Shown here piece after piece: positions 17,049 to 27,465 of a stretch of DNA of 64,000 nt. The notes below the pieces were generated by a model. The model saw only the letters and a list, made by a program, of their open reading frames with translations, was not told the origin of the DNA and did not search any database. The stretch lies in the NCBI RefSeq assembly GCF_011947195.1, contig NZ_JAATVY010000005.1, forward strand, positions 186,001 through 250,000, in the 5' to 3' direction. This DNA is from Planosporangium thailandense. Lineage in GTDB: Bacteria > Actinomycetota > Actinomycetes > Mycobacteriales > Micromonosporaceae. Position 1 is the stretch's first letter, and every line of letters starts with the position of its first letter. Both the position numbers and the translations under genes were made by a program.

Positions 17049-17819
17049 TTGCGTACGGTCCTGGTCTGTGTGAAGACACCGCTTGCCGCCCAGGCGATCG
17101 CGGCGTCGGCGTCTCGGCTCGGGGTCGGCTCGGCAGTGCGTACCGCGCTGACCGCGTCCGACGCCGTGTCGCAGCTCGCCACGGAGCCCGCTGAGCTGGT
17201 GCTGGCCGATACGGCGGTGGCTCGCCCGGACAGTGCCGACTTCACGCGGCGGGCGCTGGCGGCGTCGCCGGGGGCCACGATCGTGTTCTTCGGCATCGAG
17301 GAGCCACGCAACGCGGCCGCGGCCATCGCGGCCGGCGCCCGCGGCGTGATCCGGGCCGACCACACCGACGCGGTGACGCTGGTCACGAAGGCGGTCCTGC
17401 TGCTGCTGACGCAGCCGGCCGTCAGCCAGCGGCCGGCCGCGGTCAACGGTGCCGTGGTCGGAAGCCGGCCCGCCGGGCCGAACGGTGGGCCGGGCTGCAG
17501 TCCCGTACCGGGCCGGAGCATGGCCGGCGCCGGGCCGAACTGGCCGACGGTGCCGCTACGGGCCACCGCGACGGCGTTGCCGTCCCCGCGCGCGGACGTC
17601 CTGACCGAGCCGCCCCGGCGGCGGGTCGAGCTGACCGAGCGTGAGCTGCAGGTGCTGCGGGGAATGGCGGACGGTAAGAGCAACGCGGAGATCGGCCGCG
17701 ATCTGTTCGTTTCCGAGGACACGGTCAAGACCCATGCTCGGCGGCTGTTCCGCAAGCTCGGTGCCCGTGATCGGGCACACGCGGTCGCCTCCGCGTTCCG
17801 CGCGGGCCTGGTGAACTGA
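17049..17819 (+). CDS. orphan LuxR-type response regulator with atypical receiver
   Basis: A 256-residue DNA-binding protein. The N-terminal receiver-like domain (MRTVLVCVKTPLAAQAIAAS) lacks the usual acidic pair after the first strand and has LVLADTAVARPDS where LLDxxMP is expected, so phosphorylation is doubtful; the C-terminal HTH (LTERELQVLRGMADGKSNAEIG ... SEDTVKTHARRLFRKLG, split here) is a complete LuxR domain. A Gly/Pro-rich linker joins them. TTG 17049 is preferred because GGAGAGGGGAG lies at correct distance; an earlier TTG 17007 is possible. It occupies the slot of sigD in the M. tuberculosis order and has no kinase beside it. Confidence 0.82.
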   Translation: MRTVLVCVKTPLAAQAIAASASRLGVGSAVRTALTASDAVSQLATEPAELVLADTAVARPDSADFTRRALAASPGATIVFFGIEEPRNAAAAIAAGARGVIRADHTDAVTLVTKAVLLLLTQPAVSQRPAAVNGAVVGSRPAGPNGGPGCSPVPGRSMAGAGPNWPTVPLRATATALPSPRADVLTEPPRRRVELTERELQVLRGMADGKSNAEIGRDLFVSEDTVKTHARRLFRKLGARDRAHAVASAFRAGLVN

Positions 17820-17907
17820 CCGGTCCTGACATGGGGGGTCGGTACCCCGTGATCAACGACGTTAAACGGCGCGAGGCGGGGGCGGGACCGCCCTGGCCGA
17901 GGTGGAG

Positions 17908-18306
17908 CTACCGGTCGCCGTCGTCGGTGGCGTCGGCCAGCGCGTCGTGTACGCCGTCGGCGTATCCGCGCGCGTACTCCCAGGTGACGTAGTGGTCGGG
18001 GTCAGGGTCGTACGCGGGCTCGTGCACGCGGGGCCGGCCTGACGTCAGCAGGTGGCGCAGGTTGGCGCGCAGCAGGTCCCAGTCGAAGTAGTGCGGCTCG
18101 TGGCAGTCCTCGCACTCGATGACGAGGCCCCGGATCCCGATGGGGGTCAGCAACGCCTGATAGATCTCGAGGTCGGCGAGATCTTCCAACACGTCCTGCC
18201 GCTCGGCGTCGGTCAACGGCTCGCCGGCGGCGTCGTCGGTCGCGTCGAGATCGGCGCTCGGGTCGCCTGGGTCACCGGCGAACGGGTCGATGGGCTCGTC
18301 CTGCAC
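17908..18306 (-). CDS. DUF5319 protein (Rv3412-like)
   Basis: A 132-residue acidic protein, with a disordered Asp-rich start and the conserved core ILTPIGIRGLVIEC-type segment followed by CEDCHEPHYFDWDLLRANL, which carries a CxxC-like pair. It matches the DUF5319 gene next to guaB2 in actinobacteria. GTG 18306 is the start; TACGGT lies six bases upstream on the minus strand. Function unknown. Confidence 0.85.
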   Translation of the reverse strand: MQDEPIDPFAGDPGDPSADLDATDDAAGEPLTDAERQDVLEDLADLEIYQALLTPIGIRGLVIECEDCHEPHYFDWDLLRANLRHLLTSGRPRVHEPAYDPDPDHYVTWEYARGYADGVHDALADATDDGDR

Positions 18307-18312
18307 CCTTTC

Positions 18313-18318
18313 ACCGTA
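18313..18318 (-). promoter_or_regulatory. -10 box TACGGT of the DUF5319 gene, leaderless-type
   Basis: Read on the minus strand, TACGGT ends six bases before GTG 18306. The only purine run between them is GAAAGG, adjacent to the start codon. Inference from spacing. Confidence 0.4.
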
Positions 18319-18425
18319 GCCCCGAACAGGCCGCTGTGCCGGCCCGACACCTGTTCGCGGTACGCCCGTCGCCCGCCTCGACCCGGACGGGCCATGCGCC
18401 GGCCGGCCGCCCGCCGCCGCGTGGG

Positions 18426-18431
18426 TACGAT
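18426..18431 (+). promoter_or_regulatory. -10 box TACGAT of guaB2
   Basis: TACGAT lies 41 bases before ATG 18473. It would start transcription near 18438 with a short leader that contains GAGAGCTGGGA as the weak ribosome site. Confidence 0.4.
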
Positions 18432-18433
18432 GA

Positions 18434-19963
<1,530 letters not shown>

Positions 19964-19990
19964 AGCATTTGCGTCTAATTGGAGTTCACA

Positions 19991-21109
19991 GTGCGTGACT
20001 CGGTCGAGATCGGTCTGGGCAAGACCGCACAGCGGGGGTACCACCTCGACGACATTGCCCTGGTGCCCACCCGGCGTACCCGCGACGTCGACGACGTCTC
20101 CACGACGTGGCAGCTCGACGCGTACCAGTTCAAGATCCCGTGCGTGGCGCATCCGTCGGACGCGACGATGAGCCCCGCCACGACGGTCGCGCTGGGCCGC
20201 CTGGGTGGCTTGGGCGTGCTCAACGTGGAGGGCCTGTGGTGCCGCTATGAGGACCCCACGCCCGTCCTCGAGGAGTTGGCCGGCCTCGACGAGGGCATCG
20301 AGTCGACGCGGCGCCTCCAGGAGGTGTACTCGGAGCCGATCAAGCCGGAACTGATCGTCGAGCGGGTCAAGCAGATCCGCGACGGCGGCGTGACCGTGGC
20401 GGTCCGGGTATCGCCGCAGCACACGCTCGCGCTGGCTCCGGTGATCCTCGACGCCGGTGTCGACATCCTGGTCATCCAGGGCACTCTGGTGTCGGCCGAG
20501 CACGTGTCGACCGTCGACGAGCCGCTCAACCTCAAGGAGTTCATCGCCGACCTCGACCTGCCGGTCGTCGTCGGCGGCTGCACCAACTACCAGACCGCGC
20601 TGCACCTGATGCGGACGGGCGCCGCGGGCGTCATCGTCGGCATCGGCGCGGACGGGTGGGCGACCACCGACCGGGTGCTCGGCATCCGGGTACCGATGGC
20701 GACCGCGATCGCGGACGCGGCCGCCGCGCGCCGCGACTACCTCGACGAGACCGGCGGGCGGTACGTGCACCTCATCGCCGACGGCGACATCCAGACCTCC
20801 GGCGACATCGCGAAGGCTCTCGGCTGCGGTGCGGACGCCGTGATGCTCGGCGAGCCGCTGAGCCGCTCCGAGGACGCGCCGGCCGGCGGCGCGTGGTGGG
20901 TGTCCGCGGCCAGCCACCCGAAGCTGCCGCGCGGCTCGTTCGGCACGGCCGAGGAGCCGGTGGGGACGCTCGAGCGGGTGCTGTTCGGGCCGTCCGACGA
21001 CCCGGACGGCGCGCTCAACCTGTTCGGCGGGCTGCGCCGGGCGATGGCCAAGTGCGGCTACCGCGACCTCAAGGAGTTCCAGCGGGTCGGCCTGGTCCTC
21101 GACCGCTGA
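19991..21109 (+). CDS. guaB3: GuaB3 family IMP dehydrogenase-related protein
   Basis: A 372-residue TIM-barrel protein of the IMPDH/GMP reductase superfamily without CBS domains. It starts at GTG 19991 behind GGAG and reads MRDSVEIGLGKTAQRGYHLDDIAL (first 20 conserved in the family). The loop corresponding to the IMPDH cysteine loop reads GIGADGWATTDR, so the cysteine is replaced by alanine at the position I align. The pair guaB2-guaB3 is conserved in actinobacteria. The exact reaction is uncertain from sequence. Confidence 0.9.
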   Translation: MRDSVEIGLGKTAQRGYHLDDIALVPTRRTRDVDDVSTTWQLDAYQFKIPCVAHPSDATMSPATTVALGRLGGLGVLNVEGLWCRYEDPTPVLEELAGLDEGIESTRRLQEVYSEPIKPELIVERVKQIRDGGVTVAVRVSPQHTLALAPVILDAGVDILVIQGTLVSAEHVSTVDEPLNLKEFIADLDLPVVVGGCTNYQTALHLMRTGAAGVIVGIGADGWATTDRVLGIRVPMATAIADAAAARRDYLDETGGRYVHLIADGDIQTSGDIAKALGCGADAVMLGEPLSRSEDAPAGGAWWVSAASHPKLPRGSFGTAEEPVGTLERVLFGPSDDPDGALNLFGGLRRAMAKCGYRDLKEFQRVGLVLDR

Positions 21110-21122
21110 GCCTCTCCTCGTC

Positions 21123-21170
21123 GATCTTGGACAGTTGTGCGACCCATAGGTGGCACAACTGTCCAAGATC
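21123..21170. repeat. 48-bp palindromic element, copy B
   Basis: Arms GATCTTGGACAGTTGTGC / GCACAACTGTCCAAGATC around GACCCATAGGTG, starting 14 bases after the guaB3 stop. Compared with copy A, C-to-G in the left arm is matched by G-to-C in the right arm. Confidence 0.9.
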
Positions 21171-21210
21171 GCGGCGTTTACAAAACTAAACTCGTGAGTA
21201 ACTATGGGCC

Positions 21211-22863
21211 ATGCGCTACGACGTAGTGATCATCGGCTCCGGCTTCGGGGGCAGCGTCTCCGCGCTGCGCCTGGTGGAAAAGGGTTACACGGTAGCGGTT
21301 CTGGAGGCGGGACGGCGCTTCGCCGACGAGGACTTCCCGAAGACGTCGTGGCGCTCCCGTAGGTTCCTGTGGGCTCCGGCGCTCGGCTGCTACGGCATCC
21401 AGCGCATCAACCTGCTGCGCGACGTGCTGGTGCTGTCCGGCGCCGGAGTCGGCGGCGGCTCGCTGGTCTACGCCAACACGCTGTACCGGCCGCTCGCGCC
21501 GTTCTACGCCGACCCGCAGTGGGCGGGCATCACCGACTGGGAGCGCGAACTCGCCCCCCACTACGACCAGGCGGAGCGGATGCTCGGCGTGGTGACGTAC
21601 AACCGCATGACGCGGGCCGACGAGGCGATGAAGCGGGTCGCCGAGCGGATGGGCGTGGCGGACTCGTTCCACCCCACCCCGGTCGGGGTCTACCTCGGAC
21701 AGTCGGGTGTGGACCCGTACTTCGGGGGTGTCGGGCCGGCCCGTGACGCCTGTACGCACTGCGGCGCGTGCATGACCGGCTGCCGGACCAACGCCAAGAA
21801 CACCCTCGTCAAGAACTACCTGTACCTGGCGGAGCGGGCCGGTGCCGAGGTGCACCCGCTCACCACCGTCGACGTGGTGCGGCCGGCCGCCGGCGGCGGG
21901 TACGTGGTCGAGACGCACCGCACCGGGCGGACGTGGAAGCGCCGCACCTTCGAGGCCGACCAGGTGATCTTCGCCGCGGGCGCGCTGGGCACCCAGCGTG
22001 TGCTGCACCGGTCGAAGACGGCCGGCGCGCTGCCCAACCTGTCCCCGCGGCTGGGCGCGCTGACGCGTACCAACTCCGAGGCGATCCTCGGCGCGCGCAC
22101 GTTCAACAAGGACGCCGACTACACCGACGGGGTCGCGATCACCAGCTCGTTCCACCCCGACGCCGCCACCCACATCGAGCCCGTCCGGTACGGCAAGAGC
22201 TCCAACGCCATGGGCCTGCTGCAGACCGTGCTCACCGACGGCGGCCCGCACCGGATGCTGCGCTGGTGGGGCGTGTTCTTCGCGCAGCCGTGGAAGCACC
22301 TGCGGGTGCTGTCGGTGCGCAAGTGGTCCGAGCGTACGGTCATCGCCCTGATCATGCAGTCGCTGGACAACTCGCTACAGACCCACTACAAGCGGGGCTG
22401 GCTGGGGCGCCGGCGACTGACGACGACCCAGGGTCACGGCGCGCCCAACCCGACCTGGATCCCGGCCGGCAACGAGGCGGTGCGCCTGCTCGCCGAGGAG
22501 ATCGACGGCGTGCCCGGCGGCTCGTGGGGCGAGGTGTTCAACATCCCGATGACCGCCCACATCCTGGGCGGAGCGCCGATCGGCGCGGACGCTTCGCGGG
22601 GGGTCATCGACGCGTACCACCGCGTCTACGGCCATCCGGGGCTGCACGTGGTCGACGGCGCGGCGGTCAGCGCCAACCTCGGGGTCAACCCGTCGTTGAC
22701 GATCACCGCGCAGGCTGAGCGGGCCATGTCGATGTGGCCCAACAAGGGGGAGGCCGATCCGCGCCCGCCGCTGGGATCGGCGTACGAGCCGGTCGAGCCG
22801 GTCGCGCCGCGCAATCCGGTCGTACCGGCGACCGCACCGGCCGCCCTGCGCCTCCGTACATAG
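21211..22863 (+). CDS. GMC-family FAD oxidoreductase, ChoD-like, with CxxCxxC cluster
   Basis: A 550-residue flavoprotein. The ADP-binding fold is VVIIGSGFGGSVSALRL at the start and the FAD motif GAGVGGGSLVYAN is near residue 75; the C-terminal GMC histidine/asparagine region is HVVDGAAVSANLGVNPSLT. It resembles the M. tuberculosis ChoD family (annotated cholesterol oxidase), and sits in the same place beside guaB3 and guaA. A CTHCGACMTGC motif near residue 180 has ferredoxin-like cysteine spacing. Substrate not known; steroid oxidation is not proven by sequence. Confidence 0.85.
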   Translation: MRYDVVIIGSGFGGSVSALRLVEKGYTVAVLEAGRRFADEDFPKTSWRSRRFLWAPALGCYGIQRINLLRDVLVLSGAGVGGGSLVYANTLYRPLAPFYADPQWAGITDWERELAPHYDQAERMLGVVTYNRMTRADEAMKRVAERMGVADSFHPTPVGVYLGQSGVDPYFGGVGPARDACTHCGACMTGCRTNAKNTLVKNYLYLAERAGAEVHPLTTVDVVRPAAGGGYVVETHRTGRTWKRRTFEADQVIFAAGALGTQRVLHRSKTAGALPNLSPRLGALTRTNSEAILGARTFNKDADYTDGVAITSSFHPDAATHIEPVRYGKSSNAMGLLQTVLTDGGPHRMLRWWGVFFAQPWKHLRVLSVRKWSERTVIALIMQSLDNSLQTHYKRGWLGRRRLTTTQGHGAPNPTWIPAGNEAVRLLAEEIDGVPGGSWGEVFNIPMTAHILGGAPIGADASRGVIDAYHRVYGHPGLHVVDGAAVSANLGVNPSLTITAQAERAMSMWPNKGEADPRPPLGSAYEPVEPVAPRNPVVPATAPAALRLRT

Positions 22864-22865
22864 GC

Positions 22866-22913
22866 GATCTTGGACACCTGGCGGTGCCATGGGCCCGCTA
22901 CGTGTCCAAGATC
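22866..22913. repeat. 48-bp palindromic element, copy C
   Basis: GATCTTGGACACCTGGCGG ... CCGCTACGTGTCCAAGATC with centre TGCCATGGGC; outer ten bases are perfect, the inner right arm is diverged (CTACGTG where CCAGGTG would pair). It begins two bases after the oxidoreductase stop and ends two bases before the GlnR-like box of amt. Confidence 0.85.
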
Positions 22914-22914
22914 T

Positions 22915-22941
22915 GTAACGGGGACGAAATCCCCCCGAAAC
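22915..22941 (+). promoter_or_regulatory. GlnR-like nitrogen operator of amt
   Basis: GTAAC-N6-GAAAT-N6-GAAAC. The first two half sites fit the actinobacterial GlnR box GTnAC-N6-GaAAC exactly in spacing, with one base changed; a third GAAAC follows at the same period. It lies 44 bases before the amt start. GlnR control of ammonium transporters is established in Streptomyces and mycobacteria; binding here is inferred. Confidence 0.6.
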
Positions 22942-22984
22942 CCCCAGAAGTAAGGCTGCAAGGGAGTCCACCCTGGGGGGAGCG

Positions 22985-24484
22985 GTGGATCCTTATCCCG
23001 GTTGGCTGAACCCCGGCGACAACGCCTGGCAACTGGTCGCCGCCACGCTCGTCGGCCTCATGAGCATCCCCGGCCTCGCGCTCCTGTACGGGGGACTGGC
23101 GCAGCGCAAGTGGGTGGTCAACACCATGCTGATGGCGTTCGCCGGCTTCGCGCTCGTCCTCGTCGCGTGGGTGCTCTACGAGTTCAACCTGGCGTTCGGC
23201 AAGCCGCTGCACCTCGGCCCCGGCATCCTGAGCAGCTTCATCGGCACGCCACACCCGATCCTCGGCCCCGGTTCGCTGCAAGGGAGGGCCCGGATCCCGC
23301 TGGTCGACGGCTCGATGCCCGCGTTCCGGTACCCGCGGTCCACGCTCGCCTACTTCCACTTCGCCTTCGCGGCCATCACCCCGTTGCTGTTCCTGGGCTC
23401 GGTACTCGGCCGGATGAGCTTCAAGGCGTGGCTGCTCTTCGTACCGCTGTGGTCCGGCCTCGTGTACTCGGTGAACGCGTTCCTGCTGTGGGGCGGTGGC
23501 TGGTGGGCGCACGCGGGCGCGCTGGACTACAGCGGCGGGTACGTGATCCACCTGGCCGCCGGTACGACCGGCTTCACCGCGGCCGCCGTCATCGGCCCGC
23601 GGCTGGCCCGCGACCGGGCCCGGCCGCTGCCCAACAACCTGCCGATGGTGGCCGCCGGCGCCGGGATCCTCTGGCTGGGGTGGAACGGGTTCAACGGCGG
23701 CGACATGTACTTCGGCGGCGCGAACGCCGCCGCCGCCGTGCTCAACACCAACCTCGCCACCGCCGTGGCGCTGCTGACCTGGCTGCTGCTGGACATGTCG
23801 GCCGGTCCGCAGCGCAAGCCCACCTTCCTGGGCGCGGTCAACGGCATGATCACCGGCCTCGTCGCGATCACGCCGGCCGCCGGCTTCGTCAGCGGCTGGG
23901 GCGCGCTGCTGGTCGGCCTCGTCGCGTCGAGCGTGGTCTGGCTGTCCTGGAACAAGCTCTCGAGGCTCGCGCTGTTCCGCAGGGTGGACGACACCCTCGG
24001 GGTGTTCCACACCCACGGCGTCGCGGGCCTCACCGGCGGCCTGCTCGTGGGCCTGCTCGCCGATCCGGCGATGGCGGTGTACCTGAAGCCGGGTGGCGGC
24101 GTCGCGTACAGCGCCAGCGGCCTGTTCTACGGCCATCCCCGGCAGCTCGCGCTGCAGGCGGGCGCCGCGGTGACGGTCATCGTGTGGGACGCGGCGCTGA
24201 CGTTCGCGATCCTCCGGGTGATCGGGTTGTTCGTGCGGCTGAGGCTGCCCGACCAGGTCCTCGAGACGGGGGATCTGGGCGTGCACGACGAAGAGGCTTA
24301 CCCGGGCGAACCGGTCGAGGTCATCCCGTCGCCCCGTTCCTCGCCGGAGACGATGCCGCTGCCGGCCCCGCCCGGGTCCGCGTCCACCGCCCCACCTGCT
24401 GCCCCGCCCGGGTCCGCGTCCACCGCCCCACCCGGCTCCGCGCCCGCCGCCCCGCCTGGGGGAAAGCGCGCCGGCGGCGGATAG
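22985..24484 (+). CDS. amt: ammonium transporter
   Basis: Membrane channel for ammonium, 499 residues, about eleven helices. The start [20 protein letters not shown], the first pore histidine in [12 protein letters not shown] near residue 188, and the second in [14 protein letters not shown] near 341 are the Amt twin histidines. The C-terminal tail (about 430-499) is cytoplasmic, Pro/Ala/Ser-rich, and carries a 12-residue tandem repeat. GTG 22985 follows GGGGGGAGCG. No glnK lies next to it. Its stop TAG forms part of the guaA -10 box. Confidence 0.93.
   Translation: MDPYPGWLNPGDNAWQLVAATLVGLMSIPGLALLYGGLAQRKWVVNTMLMAFAGFALVLVAWVLYEFNLAFGKPLHLGPGILSSFIGTPHPILGPGSLQGRARIPLVDGSMPAFRYPRSTLAYFHFAFAAITPLLFLGSVLGRMSFKAWLLFVPLWSGLVYSVNAFLLWGGGWWAHAGALDYSGGYVIHLAAGTTGFTAAAVIGPRLARDRARPLPNNLPMVAAGAGILWLGWNGFNGGDMYFGGANAAAAVLNTNLATAVALLTWLLLDMSAGPQRKPTFLGAVNGMITGLVAITPAAGFVSGWGALLVGLVASSVVWLSWNKLSRLALFRRVDDTLGVFHTHGVAGLTGGLLVGLLADPAMAVYLKPGGGVAYSASGLFYGHPRQLALQAGAAVTVIVWDAALTFAILRVIGLFVRLRLPDQVLETGDLGVHDEEAYPGEPVEVIPSPRSSPETMPLPAPPGSASTAPPAAPPGSASTAPPGSAPAAPPGGKRAGGG
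24365..24432 (+). repeat. 36-bp tandem repeat in the amt tail
   Basis: The segment beginning GCCCCGCCCGGGTCCGCGTC occurs at 24365 and again at 24401 with the following bases also conserved. It encodes [12 protein letters not shown]-type units in the disordered tail of the transporter. Confidence 0.75.
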
Positions 24485-24487
24485 GCT
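24482..24487 (+). promoter_or_regulatory. -10 box TAGGCT of guaA overlapping the amt stop codon
   Basis: TAGGCT starts with the amt stop codon and ends seven bases before ATG 24495, which has no ribosome site. It suggests a leaderless guaA message independent of amt. Confidence 0.45.
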
Positions 24488-24494
24488 CGGTGTC

Positions 24495-26048
24495 ATGACA
24501 ACGCCGCCGCCGGTCCTCGTCGTCGATTTCGGAGCCCAGTACGCGCAGTTGATCGCCCGTCGCGTGCGGGAGGCCAACGTCTACTCCGAGCTGGTGCCGC
24601 ACTCGACCCCGGTGGAGAAGATGCTCGCCCGCAAGCCGGCCGCGATCATCCTTTCCGGCGGCCCGTCCAGCGTCTACGCCGACGGCGCGCCGCAGGTCGA
24701 CCCGGCGCTGTTCGACGCCGGGGTGCCGGTCTTCGGTATCTGCTACGGCTTCCAGGCGATGGCCCGGGCGCTCGGCGGCGAGGTCGCCCACACCGGTCTG
24801 CGCGAGTTCGGCGGCACCCCGCTGAACATCGCCGACGAGCCCGGCGTCCTCCTGCGGGACCTGCCGGCCGACCAGTCGGTATGGATGAGCCACGGCGACA
24901 GCGTCTCGACCGCGCCGCCCGGCTTCACCGTCACGGCCGCGTCCCCCGGGGCCAGGGTGGCGGCGTTCGAGAACACCGAGAAGCGGCTCGCCGGTGTCCA
25001 GTTCCACCCCGAGGTGGCGCACACCCCGTACGGTCAGGAGATCCTGCGCCGCTTTCTGACCGGCATCGCGGGTGTCGAGCCGACCTGGACCAACGAAGAG
25101 ATCATCGAAGAGCAGGTCCGGGCGATCCGCGAGCAGGTCGGCGACAAGCAGGTCATCTGCGGTCTGTCCGGCGGGGTCGACTCGGCGGTGGCCGCCGCGC
25201 TGGTCCACAAGGCGGTCGGCGACCAGCTCACCTGCGTCTTCGTCGACCACGGCCTGCTGCGGGCCGGCGAGGCCGAGCAGGTCGAGAAGGACTACGTGGC
25301 CGCCACCGGCATCAAGCTGAAGGTGGTCGACGCGGCCGACCGGTTCCTCGACGCGCTCGCCGGCGTCACCGACCCCGAGCAGAAGCGCAAGATCGTGGGC
25401 CGCGAGTTCATCCGGGTCTTCGAGCAGGCGGCCCGGGAGGTGGCGGCCGAAAACGACGTCGAGTTCCTGGTGCAGGGCACGCTGTACCCCGACGTCGTGG
25501 AGTCCGGCGGCGGATCCGGCACCGCAAACATCAAGTCGCACCACAACGTCGGCGGCCTGCCGGAAGATCTCACGTTCAAGCTGGTCGAGCCGCTGCGCAC
25601 GCTGTTCAAGGACGAGGTACGCGCGATCGGCGCCGCCCTCGGCCTGCCCGACGAGATCGTGTGGCGGCACCCGTTCCCGGGTCCCGGCCTGTCGATCCGG
25701 ATCATCGGCGAGGTGACCCGCGACCGCCTGGAGGTGCTGCGCGTAGCCGACAAGATCGCCCGTGAGGAGCTCACGGCGTCGGGGCTCGACCGGCGGATCT
25801 GGCAGTTCCCGGTCGTCCTGCTGGCGGACGTGCGCAGCGTGGGCGTGCAGGGTGACGGGCGCACGTACGGGCACCCCGTCGTGTTGCGGCCGGTGGAGAG
25901 CGACGACGCGATGACCGCCGACTGGTCCCGGCTGCCATTCGACCTCCTCGCCCGCATTTCCACCCGGATCACCAACGAGGTGCCCGAGGTCAACCGGGTC
26001 GTCCTCGACGTCACCAGCAAGCCTCCGGGAACCATCGAGTGGGAGTGA
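24495..26048 (+). CDS. guaA: GMP synthase (glutamine-hydrolysing)
   Basis: Converts XMP to GMP using glutamine and ATP. The 517-residue enzyme has the class I amidotransferase cysteine in [13 protein letters not shown] near residue 84, with histidine and glutamate in FHPEVAHT, then the ATP pyrophosphatase P-loop [12 protein letters not shown] near 227 and the C-terminal [14 protein letters not shown]. Works after guaB2 in the same pathway a few kb upstream. Confidence 0.97.
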   Translation: MTTPPPVLVVDFGAQYAQLIARRVREANVYSELVPHSTPVEKMLARKPAAIILSGGPSSVYADGAPQVDPALFDAGVPVFGICYGFQAMARALGGEVAHTGLREFGGTPLNIADEPGVLLRDLPADQSVWMSHGDSVSTAPPGFTVTAASPGARVAAFENTEKRLAGVQFHPEVAHTPYGQEILRRFLTGIAGVEPTWTNEEIIEEQVRAIREQVGDKQVICGLSGGVDSAVAAALVHKAVGDQLTCVFVDHGLLRAGEAEQVEKDYVAATGIKLKVVDAADRFLDALAGVTDPEQKRKIVGREFIRVFEQAAREVAAENDVEFLVQGTLYPDVVESGGGSGTANIKSHHNVGGLPEDLTFKLVEPLRTLFKDEVRAIGAALGLPDEIVWRHPFPGPGLSIRIIGEVTRDRLEVLRVADKIAREELTASGLDRRIWQFPVVLLADVRSVGVQGDGRTYGHPVVLRPVESDDAMTADWSRLPFDLLARISTRITNEVPEVNRVVLDVTSKPPGTIEWE

Positions 26049-26052
26049 GCCC

Positions 26053-26301
26053 CTACCGCGGGGCTCCCGGCGTCGGCGGGGTCCAGGCGGCTGCGGGCTG
26101 AAGCGGCGCCTCCGGCACGATCATCCAGAGGATCGGGTACGCCAGCAGCGCACCGCCGCCGGTGAAGAACGCGAGGACGACGAACAGTACCCGGACGATC
26201 GTCGGGTCCATGTTCGAGTACTCCGCGATGCCGCCGCAGACGCCGGCGACCATGCGGTTGGTACGGGAGCGGTAGAGCTTGCGGTACGAGGTCTCAGTCA
26301 T
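26053..26301 (-). CDS. PspC domain small membrane protein
   Basis: An 82-residue protein: a basic start, then the PspC core RMVAGVCGGIAEYSNMDPTIVRVLFVVLA (first 20 residues typical) with one to two membrane helices, and a short Pro-rich tail. ATG 26301 is chosen by the family start MTETSYRKLYRS. PspC proteins belong to envelope stress systems; a larger PspC operon lies 5 kb away. The upstream region holds several CCTGAG/CCTGAT repeats. Confidence 0.88.
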   Translation of the reverse strand: MTETSYRKLYRSRTNRMVAGVCGGIAEYSNMDPTIVRVLFVVLAFFTGGGALLAYPILWMIVPEAPLQPAAAWTPPTPGAPR

Positions 26302-26464
26302 GTCCTCAACGATGCGGCCTGAGGTGCCTGATCCGCCTCGGGTGACGCCCTGATCTTCGACCCTGGCCCGGCCCGGAGATCGACCCCGAGGCCGCCGTGC
26401 GCGACAAGTGTCAGCAATCCGACAGTGGCTCTGCTTGTTCACCTAATCCGGACAGAATTTCGCC
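26302..26464. promoter_or_regulatory. divergent promoter region of PspC and Nudix genes
   Basis: 163 bases with CCTGAGG, CCTGATC and CCCTGATC at 26318-26355 and CGACCCTG/CGACCCCGAGG further on. Similar words occur before the pspC-kinase pair at 32.95 kb, so they may be regulator sites. Not proven. Confidence 0.35.
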
Positions 26465-27424
26465 GTGACGCCCGCTCTCGAGCCTCTCCGCAAGATCGCG
26501 GCCTACGCGCTCTGTTTCGACGCCGCCGGTCGGGTTCTTCTCGTGCGCGCGTCTTCGCAGTCCGGCACCCCCGGCGTGTGGTCGCTACCCGGCGGCGCGG
26601 TCGACCACGGGGAGCATCCGCTCGACACCGTCGTCCGGGAGACGGCGGCCGAGACGGGGCTGTCGGTGACCGTCACCCGGCTCGATGACGTCCGCACCGA
26701 CATGCGCGCCTTGCCCAGCCGGGGCGTCGTGCTGCACACCGACCGGCTGCTCTACGAGGTGACGATCCGGGGCGGCGCGCTGCGCGACCGGGTGGGCCAG
26801 CCCACCGACCTGGCCCGCTGGTTCACGCTCGAGGAGGCCGCGGCGCTGCCCCTGCGCCCGTTCACCGCGATGGCGCTGGACCTCCCGCCGGCCCCGGTCG
26901 ACCTGCGCCCCGACGAGCCGCCCGAGGTCCCCTCGTTCTACGCGGTGCCCGGCCCGGACGGCCTGCACCGGGCGCAGCGCTTCGCCGCGTACGCGGTCGC
27001 GACCGACCCGCAAGGCCGGGTGCTGCTGACGCGGGTCGCCCCGGGCTATCCGGGGGCCGGCAACTGGCATCTGCCCGGCGGCGGCACCGACTACGGCGAG
27101 GCGCCGGGCGTGGCGCTGCTGCGCGAGTTGGCGGAGGAGACCGGGCAGCGGGGCCGCCTGGTCGAGCTGATGGGGGTGGCGAGCCACCGCGACGCCGCCT
27201 CGCTGGGCCCCGAGGGGTACCCGATCGACTGGCACGGGGTGCGCGCCTTCTACCGGGTGGAGGTCCCGGTGCCGACGCCACCGAAGGTTCTCGACGTCGG
27301 CGGCTCGACCGACACGGCGCGGTGGTTCACCGCCGCGGAGCTGGCCGGGCTGCCCCTCACCGAAGTGACGGTCGAGGCGCTGCACCGCGCCGGGCTGACC
27401 GCGGGCCAGGCCACGCCGGCCTGA
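26465..27424 (+). CDS. double Nudix-domain hydrolase, N-terminal box degenerate
   Basis: A 319-residue protein made of two Nudix domains (about 8-140 and 165-310). The C-terminal one has a perfect Nudix box, GGGTDYGEAPGVALLRELAE followed by ETG; the N-terminal one, GGAVDHGEHPLDTVVRETAA then ETG, lacks one of the metal-binding glutamates of REUxEE. A tandem paralogue follows 41 bases downstream. Nudix enzymes cleave nucleoside diphosphate derivatives; the substrate here is unknown. GTG 26465 is the start. Confidence 0.87.
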   Translation: MTPALEPLRKIAAYALCFDAAGRVLLVRASSQSGTPGVWSLPGGAVDHGEHPLDTVVRETAAETGLSVTVTRLDDVRTDMRALPSRGVVLHTDRLLYEVTIRGGALRDRVGQPTDLARWFTLEEAAALPLRPFTAMALDLPPAPVDLRPDEPPEVPSFYAVPGPDGLHRAQRFAAYAVATDPQGRVLLTRVAPGYPGAGNWHLPGGGTDYGEAPGVALLRELAEETGQRGRLVELMGVASHRDAASLGPEGYPIDWHGVRAFYRVEVPVPTPPKVLDVGGSTDTARWFTAAELAGLPLTEVTVEALHRAGLTAGQATPA

Positions 27425-27452
27425 CCAGCGCGGGCCCGGTCCGCGCCGCGGG

Positions 27453-27458
27453 TACCGT
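27453..27458 (+). promoter_or_regulatory. -10 box TACCGT of the second Nudix gene, leaderless-type
   Basis: TACCGT ends seven bases before GTG 27466 with no ribosome site. Inference from spacing. Confidence 0.4.
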
Positions 27459-27465
27459 CGGGCGC

